This document shows, in pieces, positions 49,447-59,281 of a stretch of 64,000 bases of DNA; the stretch's first letter is position 1, and each line of letters starts with the position of its first letter. The position numbers and the translations under genes are program-made. The notes under the pieces are model-generated. The model was given only the letters and a program-made list of their open reading frames with translations, did no database searches and had not been told where the DNA came from. Origin of the DNA: Shewanella piezotolerans WP3 (GTDB lineage: Bacteria > Pseudomonadota > Gammaproteobacteria > Enterobacterales > Shewanellaceae); NCBI RefSeq assembly GCF_000014885.1, contig NC_011566.1, forward strand, positions 2,709,501-2,773,500, written 5' to 3'.

Positions 49447-50013
49447 ATGTCATTTAAGTGCAAATTAGCTTCAGGATTTACCCTAATCGAATTGGTTATG
49501 GTCATCGTTTTATTGGCTGTGTTATCTATCATTGCAACAACTAAAATGTTGAACACCAGTTCAGCAGCGAAAGTTGCTGACGTACGCTCACTCGCCGCTT
49601 TAATTACTACTCAAAACAGCTTAGCCTTTGCTAAAAGTAACCTAGCTAACATTGAAAAATTGGAGGGGTGTAGCCTCCAGTGTGGTAACCATCCCAATTG
49701 GGACGTCACTGTCGGCGAGTACTATATTGATGCTGGTGGCAGCCGATTATATGTGAGTTTAGGCTATCCTATCGCACCGTTATCTTCATCGAGCACCGTT
49801 AATGCTAATTATCGTAATGCTTTTGGTTTGAATGAAGAACAATTTTATATCACCATTGCCCGCACAGAAAACTCAGCAACAGCAATAGTGCCTGCGGTAT
49901 CAAAAATTAGGTTAAACGAAATAGAAAATGGCCGCTATCGATGCCATGTGGTTTATAGTGCACCGACAAAAACAAGAGACTACTCAGTGATAGCACGCAC
50001 AGAAGACTGCTAA
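49447..50013 (+). CDS. Type IV prepilin-like protein
   Basis: 188 residues. Short leader MSFKCKLASG followed by FTLIELVMVIVLLAVLSIIATT: the prepilin peptidase site (G|FTLIE, Glu at +5) and hydrophobic stem. The rest resembles MSHA-type pilins or pseudopilins, with four cysteines in the globular part (C-SLQ-C and two near the C-terminus), suggesting disulfides outside the cell. No pilus assembly genes are near, so it would need the machinery encoded elsewhere. Weak ribosome binding site. Specific system unknown. Confidence 0.8.
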   Translation: MSFKCKLASGFTLIELVMVIVLLAVLSIIATTKMLNTSSAAKVADVRSLAALITTQNSLAFAKSNLANIEKLEGCSLQCGNHPNWDVTVGEYYIDAGGSRLYVSLGYPIAPLSSSSTVNANYRNAFGLNEEQFYITIARTENSATAIVPAVSKIRLNEIENGRYRCHVVYSAPTKTRDYSVIARTEDC

Positions 50014-50041
50014 CATTAATGCTCGAGTAACGCACTTTGGC

Positions 50042-50359
50042 TTACATAAAGTAGTCTCGTTCGACTTTACTAATTCTTATCGCAAATTCACTGTACCAGC
50101 GCGCTTTCCCCATTTGCTGCGCCTCAATATGCTCTGCGTTCTGTTTCCACGCTTTAATGGCTTCCAATGACTGCCAATAAGAGACGGTAATACCAAGCTC
50201 CTCTCTGGCCGACTCAATCCCTAAAAAACCCGCTTGGGTTGTTGCAAGGGCTTCCATACGTGTGCCCATAGCAGCATAACCTTCTGTATCGTTAGATAAA
50301 CGAGAGGTAAATATTACACAGTAGTAAGGTGGTTTTGGGGTTTTCGCTAGCGTGGTCAT
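50042..50359 (-). CDS. Antibiotic biosynthesis monooxygenase (ABM) domain protein
   Basis: 105 residues with the ferredoxin-like ABM fold pattern: YYCVIFTSRLS strand, MEALATTQAGFLGIESAREE, ITVSYWQSLEAIKAWKQNAEHIEAQ, and a final WYSEFAIRISKVER strand. Members dimerise; some oxidise quinones or bind haem, most have no known substrate. The name does not imply antibiotic production. Single gene convergent with the prepilin gene. Confidence 0.8.
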   Translation of the reverse strand: MTTLAKTPKPPYYCVIFTSRLSNDTEGYAAMGTRMEALATTQAGFLGIESAREELGITVSYWQSLEAIKAWKQNAEHIEAQQMGKARWYSEFAIRISKVERDYFM

Positions 50360-50432
50360 AACTATCCTTTTATTGCTTAATGATCAAAAGTGGTGGGCCA
50401 ATTCCGGTGGTAATCAATGTGAATTTTATTGC

Positions 50433-50463
50433 AAAAAAAAGCCAGAACATTTGTTCTGGCTTC
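50433..50463 (-). terminator. Terminator of S9 peptidase gene
   Basis: GCCAGAA (50441-50447) pairs with TTCTGGC (50454-50460); the A run before it gives eight U on the minus strand. Confidence 0.85.
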
Positions 50464-50475
50464 TCGTTTCAACGG

Positions 50476-52527
50476 TTACTTCTCAGTCCAACGATCCATC
50501 CAACCGAGAACGTTGTCGTACCATTGCTCTAAGTTATCTGGGTTTAAGATCCAATGATTCTCATCTGGGTAGACAAGTAATTCAGATGGGATCCCTTTAC
50601 GCTGCATAAAAGTAAATGCCGCTAGACCTTGGCCATAAGGAACACGGAAATCTTTCTCTCCATGAATGATCAACATAGGCGTCTGCCAGTTATCAACGTA
50701 GTTGACTGGGTTAAACTTTTCATACAACTCTTTGTTCTTTGCGTATGTGCCACCAAATTCGTACTCAGGGAACCAAAGTTCTTCAGTAACATAGTACATA
50801 GAACGCATATCGAATAGACCAGCATGGTTAACTAAACACTTAAAGCCATCATTCCAATTACCTTGGATCCAGTTCATCATGTAACCACCGTATGAACCGC
50901 CTAACGCACAGGCTTTATTGCCATCTAACCATTTTTGTTGCTTAGTAACCGCAGCGAGACCTTTCTGTAGATCTTCAAGTGGTTTACCACCCCAATCTTT
51001 AGTAATTGAATCGGTAAATGCTTGACCATAACCAGTTGAACCATGGAAATCGATCATCACGACACCATAGCCTGCTCCAGCCCAAAGCTGAGCGTTCCAA
51101 CGGCTACTGAATGAGTTGCCAAATGATCCCTGAGGGCCACCATGAACCAAGAAGGCTATCGGGTATTTCTCGCCTGCTTTATAGTTAGAGGGTTTGATCC
51201 AGTAACCATAAACCTCTTCATTGTTCCAACCTTTAAAGCTAAACTGTTGATACTCACCAAACTTTATCTCAGCGAGTTTGTCTTTGTTGATCTCAGTAAG
51301 TCTATTTAGGTTTTGACCATCTAAATTAATAGAGTAAAGATCGCCGGGCTCAACCAGAGACTTTTTACTGAACACTATCTTGTCAGCATTAATGCCAACG
51401 ACGCTGTTGCTACCTTCGTTATAGATAGTTTTTACGTCACCAAATTGTGTGTTCACTTCAAATATTGAGACTTGTCCAATATCTTGTGCCGTAACGTAAA
51501 GTGTTTTGTTATCTTTACCAAATGCTAAAGAGTGCGGACTACGATCCCACATCGGTGCAACTTCTTTTTCTTGCCCTGTTACCGTATCACGTAACATGAT
51601 GCGGTAGCGGTCAGCTTCAAAACCGGGTTTTGACATTGCTAGGTAGGCCAGATAACGCCCATCAGCAGAGTAAGTCGGATGTGCATCCCATGCTTTGTTA
51701 GATTCAGTCAGATTCTTTGCTTCACCGCCATCGACACTCACCTTCCATAAATCATAGTTAGTGATCCAAGCTTGGTCTTTAGCTGGTGCTTTTGCGCTAT
51801 AAACAACATGCTTACCATCTGGTGTGAATGTCACTTCTTCCATACCTGAAAAAGGCTTAGGTGGTGTTTCAGTGTCTAAACCCGCAGTAACGTCAACAGC
51901 AGTCGTTACTTTTTCCCCATTTAACTTGGCGACAAACAGATGGCTTCTAGAATGATCACTCCAGGTATCCCAGTGTCTCACCATCAACTGCTTATATTCT
52001 CTTCCCGTTGAAGAGCGAGCTGCCTCTTGTTCAAACTTCTCTTTCGAGCAGTTTAAATCTTTACACTCAGGGAAAACACGCATATTGACGACAGCTTGAG
52101 TGCCATCATTAGAAAGTTTAAAACCCTCAACATCGAGCGGGAAGTCTGTGACTTGTCTTGCTTCCCCCCCGTCGAGTGCAAGCTGATATAGCTGACTAGA
52201 ACCGTCACGAGCAGCTAAAAAATAGATGCTCTTGTCATTTGGGCCAAAAGCGACGCTGTGCTCTGTCCCTGAAAATTGAGTAATTTGTTTCGCTGTCGCA
52301 GCATTTGAATTTAAGTCTTGAATATAAAGGTCTGAGCTGGCTTTACCGTCAGCATCAACATTTTTCACGGCATAAACAACTTTAGTGCCGTCGTGAGACA
52401 GTACAGCAGAATGGAGCTTGTTAATTTTAACTAATTGTTGAACGCTGAAAGGCTGTGGGCTAGCAGCTTGAACGCTAAATGCAGCGCCCACTGACGCTAA
52501 CGCCAGAATGATTGCAGTTTTTTTCAT
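50476..52527 (-). CDS. S9-family prolyl oligopeptidase-like peptidase
   Basis: 683 residues from the ATG at 52525-52527, chosen because a signal peptide starts there (MKKTAIILALASVGAAFSVQA); the open frame continues 27 codons upstream without a signal. Beta-propeller of WD40-like PD40 repeats (about 40-400), then an alpha/beta-hydrolase with HGGPQGSFG, nucleophile GGSYGGYM, catalytic Asp in IIHGEKDFRVPYGQG and His in DENHWIL. Periplasmic acylaminoacyl/dipeptidyl-type peptidase. Monocistronic. Confidence 0.92.
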   Translation of the reverse strand: MKKTAIILALASVGAAFSVQAASPQPFSVQQLVKINKLHSAVLSHDGTKVVYAVKNVDADGKASSDLYIQDLNSNAATAKQITQFSGTEHSVAFGPNDKSIYFLAARDGSSQLYQLALDGGEARQVTDFPLDVEGFKLSNDGTQAVVNMRVFPECKDLNCSKEKFEQEAARSSTGREYKQLMVRHWDTWSDHSRSHLFVAKLNGEKVTTAVDVTAGLDTETPPKPFSGMEEVTFTPDGKHVVYSAKAPAKDQAWITNYDLWKVSVDGGEAKNLTESNKAWDAHPTYSADGRYLAYLAMSKPGFEADRYRIMLRDTVTGQEKEVAPMWDRSPHSLAFGKDNKTLYVTAQDIGQVSIFEVNTQFGDVKTIYNEGSNSVVGINADKIVFSKKSLVEPGDLYSINLDGQNLNRLTEINKDKLAEIKFGEYQQFSFKGWNNEEVYGYWIKPSNYKAGEKYPIAFLVHGGPQGSFGNSFSSRWNAQLWAGAGYGVVMIDFHGSTGYGQAFTDSITKDWGGKPLEDLQKGLAAVTKQQKWLDGNKACALGGSYGGYMMNWIQGNWNDGFKCLVNHAGLFDMRSMYYVTEELWFPEYEFGGTYAKNKELYEKFNPVNYVDNWQTPMLIIHGEKDFRVPYGQGLAAFTFMQRKGIPSELLVYPDENHWILNPDNLEQWYDNVLGWMDRWTEK

Positions 52528-52768
52528 CGTAGTTATCTTATTGTTATGTTTAAAAAGAGTCTTACCGAGGCTAAACGGTATCTTTATCCCTGAAGCAATA
52601 CAGCACACTATCCAAAATAAATGGCTTAAGCAATACGTTTAAGCCATTAAATGGACTGCTGTTCTTTTACTTGACCAAGCAAAACAGCTGCTTGCTTAAT
52701 CCTATTATAAACTGCTGCTGTATTCTTCCGAAATAAACCACAGCAGCTATCAGATTAAGTGGTAGTCA

Positions 52769-54313
52769 TTATCCGTTAAGCTTTACTTTCCAAATAGCTG
52801 GACCGGTATCGTGAGCGTTAACGCCTTCTGAGTCCACGGCCACGGTTACGGGCATGTCTTTCACATCAAACTCATAAATAGCTTCCATCCCCAAGTCTTC
52901 AAATGCTACGACTCGAGATTTCTTAATAGCTTTAGAGACAAGATAAGCTGCACCACCGACCGCCATCAAGTAACATGATTTGTGGTTTTTAATTGACTCA
53001 ACGGTAGCAGGACCACGTTCAGCTTTACCAATCATCCCCATCAGTCCAGTCTTCTCTAACATCAAGTCAGTAAACTTATCCATACGAGTTGCTGTAGTAG
53101 GACCTGCAGGACCAACAACTTCATCACCAACAGGATCGACTGGGCCTACGTAGTAAATAAATTTACCTTTGAAATCTACGCCTTCGGGTAGCCCTTCGCC
53201 ACTTTCAATTAAGCTCTGAATACGCTTATGGGCGGCATCACGACCGGTCAACATTTTACCGCTAAGGAGCACAGTATCACCGCTCTTCCACTGCTGCATC
53301 TCTTCTTGCGTCACGGTATCCAAGTTAACGCGGCGAACACTTTCTCCCACCTCCCATGTGATCTCAGGCCAATCTTCCAAAGATGGTGGAGCGAGATCAG
53401 CAGGGCCTGTACCATCCAAATGGAAATGCACATGGCGGGTCGCGGCGCAGTTAGGGATCATCACAACAGGTTTTGATGCTGCGTGAGTTGGCGCCGATTT
53501 AATTTTTATGTCTAAAACAGTCGTGACACCGCCAAGTCCTTGCGCACCTATACCTAGCTTGTTAGCGCGGTCAAAGATCTCTAGACGTAATTTCTCATCT
53601 GTCGTCTCTGCACCGCGTGCTTGTAGTTCGTGAATATCAACAGGGTCCATCAATGACTCTTTGGCCATTACTGCCGCTTTCTCTGCTGTTCCTCCAATGC
53701 CTATTCCAAGCATTCCCGGCGGACACCAGCCTGCCCCCATAGTAGGCAGTGTTCTCTCAACCCAAGCGGCAATATCATCTGATGGGTTTAGCATCACCAT
53801 CTTGGATTTATTCTCTGAGCCACCGCCTTTTGCAGCAATGGCAACTTCTACGTGATCGCCTGGTACCATTTCAACATGCACGACAGACGGAGTATTATCC
53901 TTAGTATTTTTACGGCCACCAGCAGGATCTGCAACTATTGATGCTCTAAGTGGGTTGTCAGGGTTGGTGTATGCGCGGCGAACGCCTTCATCAACCATCT
54001 CTTGTACGGTCAAATCGGTCTTATCCCATTGGACAGCCATACCGATTTTAACAAAACAGGTAACAATACCCGTGTCCTGACACAGTGGGCGCTTCCCTTC
54101 CGCTGACATGCGTGAATTGATCAAGATCTGTGCAATCGCATCTTTAGCAGCTGCACTTTCTTCACGCTCATAGGCATCAGCCATTGAGTCAACGAAATCT
54201 TTTGGGTGATAATAGGAGATATATTGCAGGGCATCAGCAACGCTTTCGATTAAATCGGCTTGCTTGATTACAGGGACTACTTTGCTCACAGACACTTCCT
54301 TTTTAACAGACAC
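52769..54313 (-). CDS. fumA: Class I fumarate hydratase
   Basis: 514 residues. Iron-sulfur class I fumarase with fused alpha and beta parts. RPLCQDTGIVTCF near residue 77, the WCPPGMLGIGIGG segment and NCAATRHVHF supply the three [4Fe-4S] cysteines; the beta part contains GPTTATRMDKF. Interconverts fumarate and malate in the TCA cycle and in the anaerobic reductive branch. Monocistronic between the S9 peptidase and pabB, divergent from pabB. Confidence 0.95.
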   Translation of the reverse strand: MSVKKEVSVSKVVPVIKQADLIESVADALQYISYYHPKDFVDSMADAYEREESAAAKDAIAQILINSRMSAEGKRPLCQDTGIVTCFVKIGMAVQWDKTDLTVQEMVDEGVRRAYTNPDNPLRASIVADPAGGRKNTKDNTPSVVHVEMVPGDHVEVAIAAKGGGSENKSKMVMLNPSDDIAAWVERTLPTMGAGWCPPGMLGIGIGGTAEKAAVMAKESLMDPVDIHELQARGAETTDEKLRLEIFDRANKLGIGAQGLGGVTTVLDIKIKSAPTHAASKPVVMIPNCAATRHVHFHLDGTGPADLAPPSLEDWPEITWEVGESVRRVNLDTVTQEEMQQWKSGDTVLLSGKMLTGRDAAHKRIQSLIESGEGLPEGVDFKGKFIYYVGPVDPVGDEVVGPAGPTTATRMDKFTDLMLEKTGLMGMIGKAERGPATVESIKNHKSCYLMAVGGAAYLVSKAIKKSRVVAFEDLGMEAIYEFDVKDMPVTVAVDSEGVNAHDTGPAIWKVKLNG

Positions 54314-54467
54314 TTATTTTGATAACCGATACATCCTGTTAACTGACCAAGATGTACGCTCCAGCAGCCTTAATGGCTTGTGTGTTTTGTTTTTATAACT
54401 TGTGTGAGCAATATGATACTCTTTCGCGACTTTGAGTTAAACATCACATTTTAGATAGGGTTAATAG

Positions 54468-55967
54468 ATGAACAATATGACGCCTAAATCCGTTTATTCG
54501 ATGCGTCTTGATTGGAATTTGACCACTGAAACAATTTTCAGCCTTTTTTCCGACTCTCCTTGGGCTATTCTGCTCGATTCTGCCAATGCTGATCACGTTG
54601 ACGCAAAGTATGACGTGATCTGCGCCGCACCAATCGCGACTTTAACTAGCGGTGAAACATCTAGCCAAATCACACGTTCATCAAATCGAGAAGCACTGTT
54701 TTCGCTGCAAAGCGGCACTGAAAATGAACAGTTTATCACTGCAGAATATTTGGATGAGCCATTTGAACTGTTAAACAAAACCTTGTCTGAGTTATTCCCT
54801 GTTTCAAAAGAGAGTTCTTTGCCCTTTTCTGGCGGTGCAATGGGTAGTTTTAGTTATGATCTAGCGCGTAATATTGAAAAATTGCCAAACAGCGCCGCGG
54901 ACGACATTACACTGCCCATAATGAATATTGGCTTTTATGACTGGGCACTGGTGTTTGATTACCAGCAAAAATGCTGGTCATTAGTCCATTATCAAAGCCA
55001 ACAAGCATTAACCAAGGTAAAAAAACAACTCGATGGCTTAATTGAACAACAAGCCAAAGATACTTACAAAAAGCACGCATCGAATATTCCTATTTTGGCT
55101 GGTGACCCCTTTAAATTAACCTCCGCTTGGAAGAATCAAATTGATGCGAATTTTTATCATCAAAAATTCGCACAGGTCCAACGATACCTTCAAAGCGGTG
55201 ACTGTTACCAAATAAACCTCACTCAAAGATTCAGTAGTTACTATCAAGGCGATGAATGGCAAGCCTACCAAACATTAAGGCAAAGCAATGCAGCCCCATT
55301 CTCAGCCTTCATGAGGCTACCGGCTCATGTAGTGCTATCAATATCGCCTGAACGATTTATATCGTTAACGGGCGCTCAAGTACAAACAAAGCCTATCAAA
55401 GGGACAATGCCAAGAGATAACGATCCTGTCGTCGATAAGCAATTAGCAAATGAACTTGCTGGTTCAGAAAAAGATCGGGCTGAAAACCTGATGATTGTAG
55501 ATCTACTTAGGAATGACATAGGTAAGGTTGCAACAGCTGGTTCTGTCGCAGTTCCGAAACTTTTTGATATTGAGAGTTTTCCAGCAGTTCACCACCTTGT
55601 TAGCACAGTGACCGCAACGTTGAAGCCACCTCTTAATGCAACCGACCTGTTAAGATCGTGCTTTCCTGGAGGCTCGATTACGGGCGCACCTAAGATCCGT
55701 GCGATGGAAATAATTGAAGAGCTTGAACCCTCACGCCGAAGCCTTTACTGTGGCTCTATTGGTTATATTAGCCAAGATGGCAATATGGACACCAGTATTA
55801 CAATACGAACCTTAGTGGCACAAAATGATAAAGATTATAATATTATCTACTGCTGGGCTGGTGGCGGGATTGTCGCTGACTCCAAAGTCGAGTGTGAATA
55901 TCAAGAAACATTTGATAAAGTGAGTAAAATTTTACCCGTGCTATCAAATATGAATCAAGAGGCTTAA
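54468..55967 (+). CDS. pabB: Aminodeoxychorismate synthase component I
   Basis: 499 residues. N-terminal component-I region and C-terminal chorismate-binding domain with PIKGTMPRD (the PIKGT signature of PabB), LMIVDLLRNDIGKV, and PGGSITGAPKIRAM. Converts chorismate plus ammonia from PabA to ADC for folate. nudL follows after four bases, as in E. coli; the two form an operon. Confidence 0.94.
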   Translation: MNNMTPKSVYSMRLDWNLTTETIFSLFSDSPWAILLDSANADHVDAKYDVICAAPIATLTSGETSSQITRSSNREALFSLQSGTENEQFITAEYLDEPFELLNKTLSELFPVSKESSLPFSGGAMGSFSYDLARNIEKLPNSAADDITLPIMNIGFYDWALVFDYQQKCWSLVHYQSQQALTKVKKQLDGLIEQQAKDTYKKHASNIPILAGDPFKLTSAWKNQIDANFYHQKFAQVQRYLQSGDCYQINLTQRFSSYYQGDEWQAYQTLRQSNAAPFSAFMRLPAHVVLSISPERFISLTGAQVQTKPIKGTMPRDNDPVVDKQLANELAGSEKDRAENLMIVDLLRNDIGKVATAGSVAVPKLFDIESFPAVHHLVSTVTATLKPPLNATDLLRSCFPGGSITGAPKIRAMEIIEELEPSRRSLYCGSIGYISQDGNMDTSITIRTLVAQNDKDYNIIYCWAGGGIVADSKVECEYQETFDKVSKILPVLSNMNQEA

Positions 55968-55971
55968 CTAC

Positions 55972-56574
55972 ATGGATTTGGTGGATTTTAGGCTCAGATT
56001 TAATCTCCACTCTTTACCCAAAGCCCATCATTTCCCTTCCACGCTGTCATTTGAAGTAAAGCAACCGTTACGTAAAGCCGCGGTGCTAGTTGCGCTTAGC
56101 AGTTATAACGATCAGCTTGAACTCATTCTTACCCGTAGACCTAGCCATCTACGTCAGCACCCAGGGCAAATTAGTTTTCCCGGAGGTAAAGTTGAGAAGT
56201 TTGATCTTAGCTTTGAAGATACCGCACTTAGAGAAGCTCAAGAAGAGATAGGTTTACCTAACAAGCATGTCGAAGTGATTGGTATGTTGCATGATCATAA
56301 AACCTTTACCGGATTTGATATCACCCCAGTTGTCAGTATTATCTCTAAGCCCTTTACTCCTGTGATCGATCCCGGTGAAGTGGATGAACTTTTTACGATC
56401 CCGCTTTCATTCTTGCTTAACAGTAATAATCGCCATATTCAGTATTTTAGTCGGGGCGGCATTGAATACCCAGTGCATTTCATCCCCTACGGTCGATATT
56501 TCATCTGGGGAGCGACAGCTGCGATGATAGATCAATTATGCAGACTCCTTAGCCAAGATGAACCGCTTTGCTAA
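55972..56574 (+). CDS. nudL: CoA pyrophosphatase NudL (Nudix)
   Basis: 200 residues. Nudix hydrolase of the CoA-pyrophosphatase group: SHLRQHPGQISFPGGKVE is the NudL/UPF0035 signature and the Nudix box ends REAQEEIGL. The first Glu of the classic box is not in place, which is usual in this subgroup. Cleaves CoA and derivatives to 3',5'-ADP and 4'-phosphopantetheine. Translation probably coupled to pabB. Confidence 0.92.
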   Translation: MDLVDFRLRFNLHSLPKAHHFPSTLSFEVKQPLRKAAVLVALSSYNDQLELILTRRPSHLRQHPGQISFPGGKVEKFDLSFEDTALREAQEEIGLPNKHVEVIGMLHDHKTFTGFDITPVVSIISKPFTPVIDPGEVDELFTIPLSFLLNSNNRHIQYFSRGGIEYPVHFIPYGRYFIWGATAAMIDQLCRLLSQDEPLC

Positions 56575-56659
56575 GAAGATATAAATGAGTTTATCTAAAT
56601 GGCCATAAGTCAATAAACTATAACGGCCTTTAGCTGAATGTTAATGATAGGCGCCTGCT

Positions 56660-56995
56660 TTAAACCACGAAGCGTATATAGAGACCTGCGGCTAGAGAGC
56701 ATAAAAATAACAAAGGTATATTGACCCACCAGCCAAGGCGGCTATGAGTCGCAATATAATAATTGAAACCCAAATTGATAAAACTGACTAAAGCACACCA
56801 CCAAACTATATCCGCAAGTAATACCGTTTGCACAGGATCCCATTCAAGACGTACCTCAGCACCTTTGCTTTGAAGGTAACCAATAGCAGTATCCGGTCTT
56901 GCTTGATCAAATAACATTAGTGCATAAATTGCTAGCGACCAACCGACAATCGACATTGTGGTCAGTAAATATTGGAACACTTTCAGCTTTTTCAT
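56660..56995 (-). CDS. Uncharacterised small membrane protein
   Basis: 111 residues from the ATG at 56993-56995 (CGGATAG upstream); an open extension to 57040 is possible. Three hydrophobic segments (about 6-29, 56-75 and 86-108) with a short soluble stretch QARPDTAIGYLQSKGAEVRLEWDP, read in two parts, between the first and second. I do not recognise a family. Convergent with nudL and divergent from asnS. Confidence 0.6.
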   Translation of the reverse strand: MKKLKVFQYLLTTMSIVGWSLAIYALMLFDQARPDTAIGYLQSKGAEVRLEWDPVQTVLLADIVWWCALVSFINLGFNYYIATHSRLGWWVNIPLLFLCSLAAGLYIRFVV

Positions 56996-57147
56996 CAATA
57001 CTATCCGTAGTTTTAGCCATGTTTTTAAAAACAATACCAAGATCTAGACCAACTTACCTTACTTTCCACTTGAGAAAAGCCTATATCAAGGTAATATGAA
57101 CGACCAAATTTTATATTTAAAACGTTTCGTTGGAGAACTAAGCAACA

Positions 57148-58548
57148 ATGAGCATTACATCTGTCGCTTCTGTGTTTAAAGGTGACTTTGCGATTGGTTC
57201 GCAAATCACAGTACGTGGGTGGGTTAGATCCCGCCGCGATTCTAAAGCTGGGATATCATTCCTCGCTATTTATGACGGTTCATGCTTTGACCCTATTCAG
57301 GGCGTAGTACCGAATAATTTAGAGAATTACGACAACGAAGTGTTAAAGCTTACTGCGGGTTGTTCTGTCATTATGACCGGTGAAGTTGTTGAGTCACCTG
57401 GTAAAGGCCAAGCCTTCGAAATGCAAGTAACTAACGTTGAGGTTGCAGGCTGGGTAGAAGACCCTGATACATACCCTATGGCTGCTAAGCGTCATTCTAT
57501 TGAGCACTTACGCGAATTGGCACATCTTCGCCCACGCACAAATATCATTGGTGCAGTGGCCCGTGTACGTAACTGTTTATCACAGGCTATTCATCGCTTT
57601 TACAATGAACAGGGTTACATCTGGGTATCTACTCCACTCATCACAGCATCAGACACTGAAGGTGCTGGGGAGATGTTCCGCGTTTCAACGCTGGATCTAG
57701 AAAACCTGCCGCGTGATGACAAAGGCGCCGTTGATTACAGCGAAGACTTTTTCGGTAAAGAATCTTTCTTAACGGTTTCAGGTCAGTTAAACGCTGAAAC
57801 CTATGCATGCGCACTTTCTAAAGTGTACACATTCGGTCCTACGTTCCGTGCTGAAAATTCAAACACCAGTCGACACCTTGCAGAATTTTGGATGGTAGAG
57901 CCTGAAGTAGCTTATGCTGACTTGGACGATGCAGCAAAACTTGCTGAAGATATGCTTAAATACTGTTTTAAAGCAGTATTGGCTGAGCGTCGTGATGATC
58001 TTGAGTTTTTTGCCCAGCGTGTTGAGAAAACCGCGATTGATCGTTTAGAAGCGTTTGTAAGCAGTGATTTTGCACAGATTGATTACACTGACGCTATCGA
58101 GATCCTTAAAGCTTGCGGTAAGAAGTTTGAATACGATGTTGAATGGGGTATTGATCTTCACTCTGAGCATGAACGTTACCTTGCTGAAGAGCATTTCAAA
58201 GCGCCAGTAGTCGTTAAGAACTATCCAAAGGATATCAAAGCATTCTACATGCGTTTGAATGACGATGGTAAAACTGTTGCCGCCATGGATGTTTTGGCAC
58301 CAGGCATTGGTGAAATCATCGGTGGCGCACAGCGTGAAGAACGTTTAGACGTTCTCGATGCTCGTCTTGCTGAGATGGAGCTAAGCCAAGAAGATTACTG
58401 GTGGTATCGTGATCTGCGTCGTTACGGTACTGTGCCGCATGCTGGATTTGGTCTAGGATTTGAGCGTTTAGTTTCTTATGTAACTGGTGTGTCTAACATC
58501 CGTGACGTGATCCCATTCCCAAGAGCACCAAAATCAGCAAACTTCTAA
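57148..58548 (+). CDS. asnS: Asparaginyl-tRNA synthetase
   Basis: 466 residues. N-terminal OB fold that binds the anticodon ([18 protein letters not shown]), then a class II catalytic domain with motif 2 [23 protein letters not shown] loop and motif 3 [13 protein letters not shown]. The [16 protein letters not shown] form marks the Asn rather than the Asp enzyme. Single gene with terminator. Confidence 0.97.
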   Translation: MSITSVASVFKGDFAIGSQITVRGWVRSRRDSKAGISFLAIYDGSCFDPIQGVVPNNLENYDNEVLKLTAGCSVIMTGEVVESPGKGQAFEMQVTNVEVAGWVEDPDTYPMAAKRHSIEHLRELAHLRPRTNIIGAVARVRNCLSQAIHRFYNEQGYIWVSTPLITASDTEGAGEMFRVSTLDLENLPRDDKGAVDYSEDFFGKESFLTVSGQLNAETYACALSKVYTFGPTFRAENSNTSRHLAEFWMVEPEVAYADLDDAAKLAEDMLKYCFKAVLAERRDDLEFFAQRVEKTAIDRLEAFVSSDFAQIDYTDAIEILKACGKKFEYDVEWGIDLHSEHERYLAEEHFKAPVVVKNYPKDIKAFYMRLNDDGKTVAAMDVLAPGIGEIIGGAQREERLDVLDARLAEMELSQEDYWWYRDLRRYGTVPHAGFGLGFERLVSYVTGVSNIRDVIPFPRAPKSANF

Positions 58549-58573
58549 CGCTTGTTTGATATAAGCTAGACAA

Positions 58574-58602
58574 TAAAGCCTCTGTTATCAGGGGCTTTTT
58601 TT
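58574..58602 (+). terminator. Terminator of asnS
   Basis: AAGCCTCTG (58576-58584) pairs, with one G-T wobble, with CAGGGGCTT (58589-58597) around TTAT, followed by T run. Confidence 0.88.
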
Positions 58603-58690
58603 TGCTCTGACGAAAGTTTGCCTCTTCTATCTTCTCTTTTTAAAAATGCTCACACCGTCCTCGCTAAATAGAGCTTAATACTCACGAGAA

Positions 58691-58952
58691 TACCAATCAG
58701 TATAAAGAGTTGAACGCTCAGCGAGAGTTTAGCGATTTTGAGGAAAGTTAATGAGTGAAAGGCATAGTAAGTCTACGTCCAAGCACATTAACCCAGGCTA
58801 AGAACCACTAGAGATCGCCTTTAAGGAGTGGTTTTTGCTGCCTACTTCGGCAACGATGAAATTCAAAAGGGAATCACTATTATATCGCTTACCCACCTGA
58901 ATTAGTTCGCAAAGAGCATGCTGAGTAGATCGACTTCTTACACTGAGTGATA
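58691..58952. mobile_element. MITE-like element, subfamily 2, short copy (D)
   Basis: 262 bases between asnS and the hya operon. Left end TACCAATCAGTATAAAGAG; the right end reads TATCACTCAGTGTAAGAAG on the other strand, a decayed version. Flanks are GAA and TAA, so the TTA duplication has decayed or is absent. Inverted relative to copy C (11609-12114) and similar over its whole length, but without the extra 240 bases of C. The rest of the 733-base gap holds candidate hya control sites from 59074 on. Confidence 0.7.
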
Positions 58953-59073
58953 TAAACCTATTTGCGCTTTGGTTGCCACTTATTATCGAGAAACCTCAAC
59001 TACATAACCGATCATTTATTTAGCATCCACTAAAGCCCTTTATTAACAAGCGAATTACAAAAGACGCCGTATA

Positions 59074-59089
59074 CGTGACTCGCATCACA
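59074..59089 (+). promoter_or_regulatory. CRP-like site upstream of hyaA
   Basis: CGTGACTCGCATCACA fits TGTGA-N6-TCACA with one mismatch, about 200 bases before the hyaA start. CRP is a main anaerobic regulator in Shewanella, so control is plausible but unproven. Confidence 0.5.
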
Positions 59090-59195
59090 GTTAGTTTCCT
59101 GCAGGGACATTCTGTCCTTTTCCAATAAAAATAAATGATCTAGCTCAAGCCTACATAATCTGCCTACTTGTCAGCTTCTCAAACCCCATTAAACC

Positions 59196-59209
59196 TTGAC
59201 GCATATCAA
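59196..59209 (+). promoter_or_regulatory. FNR/EtrA-like site upstream of hyaA
   Basis: TTGACGCATATCAA matches TTGAT-N4-ATCAA at nine of ten positions, 73 bases before the hyaA start codon. A weaker relative, ATGATCTAGCTCAA, lies at 59135-59148. Fits anaerobic activation. Confidence 0.6.
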
Positions 59210-59281
59210 TATTTTCACTCTTTTTGAGGCCTAGACTGATGAGGTTGAGCAAATTACTTTCAAGAATAATAAGGTTTAACC

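Noticed and set aside
52619..52655. Terminator after fumA (GGCTTAA / TTAAGCC hairpin)
   Set aside because: The stem is present but the U tract on the minus strand is poor and the position, over 100 bases past the stop, is doubtful.
55972..56574. NudL as an inactive Nudix protein because the first Glu of the box is absent
   Set aside because: CoA-pyrophosphatase members commonly vary at that position; the REAQEEIG part and the NudL-specific motif are intact.
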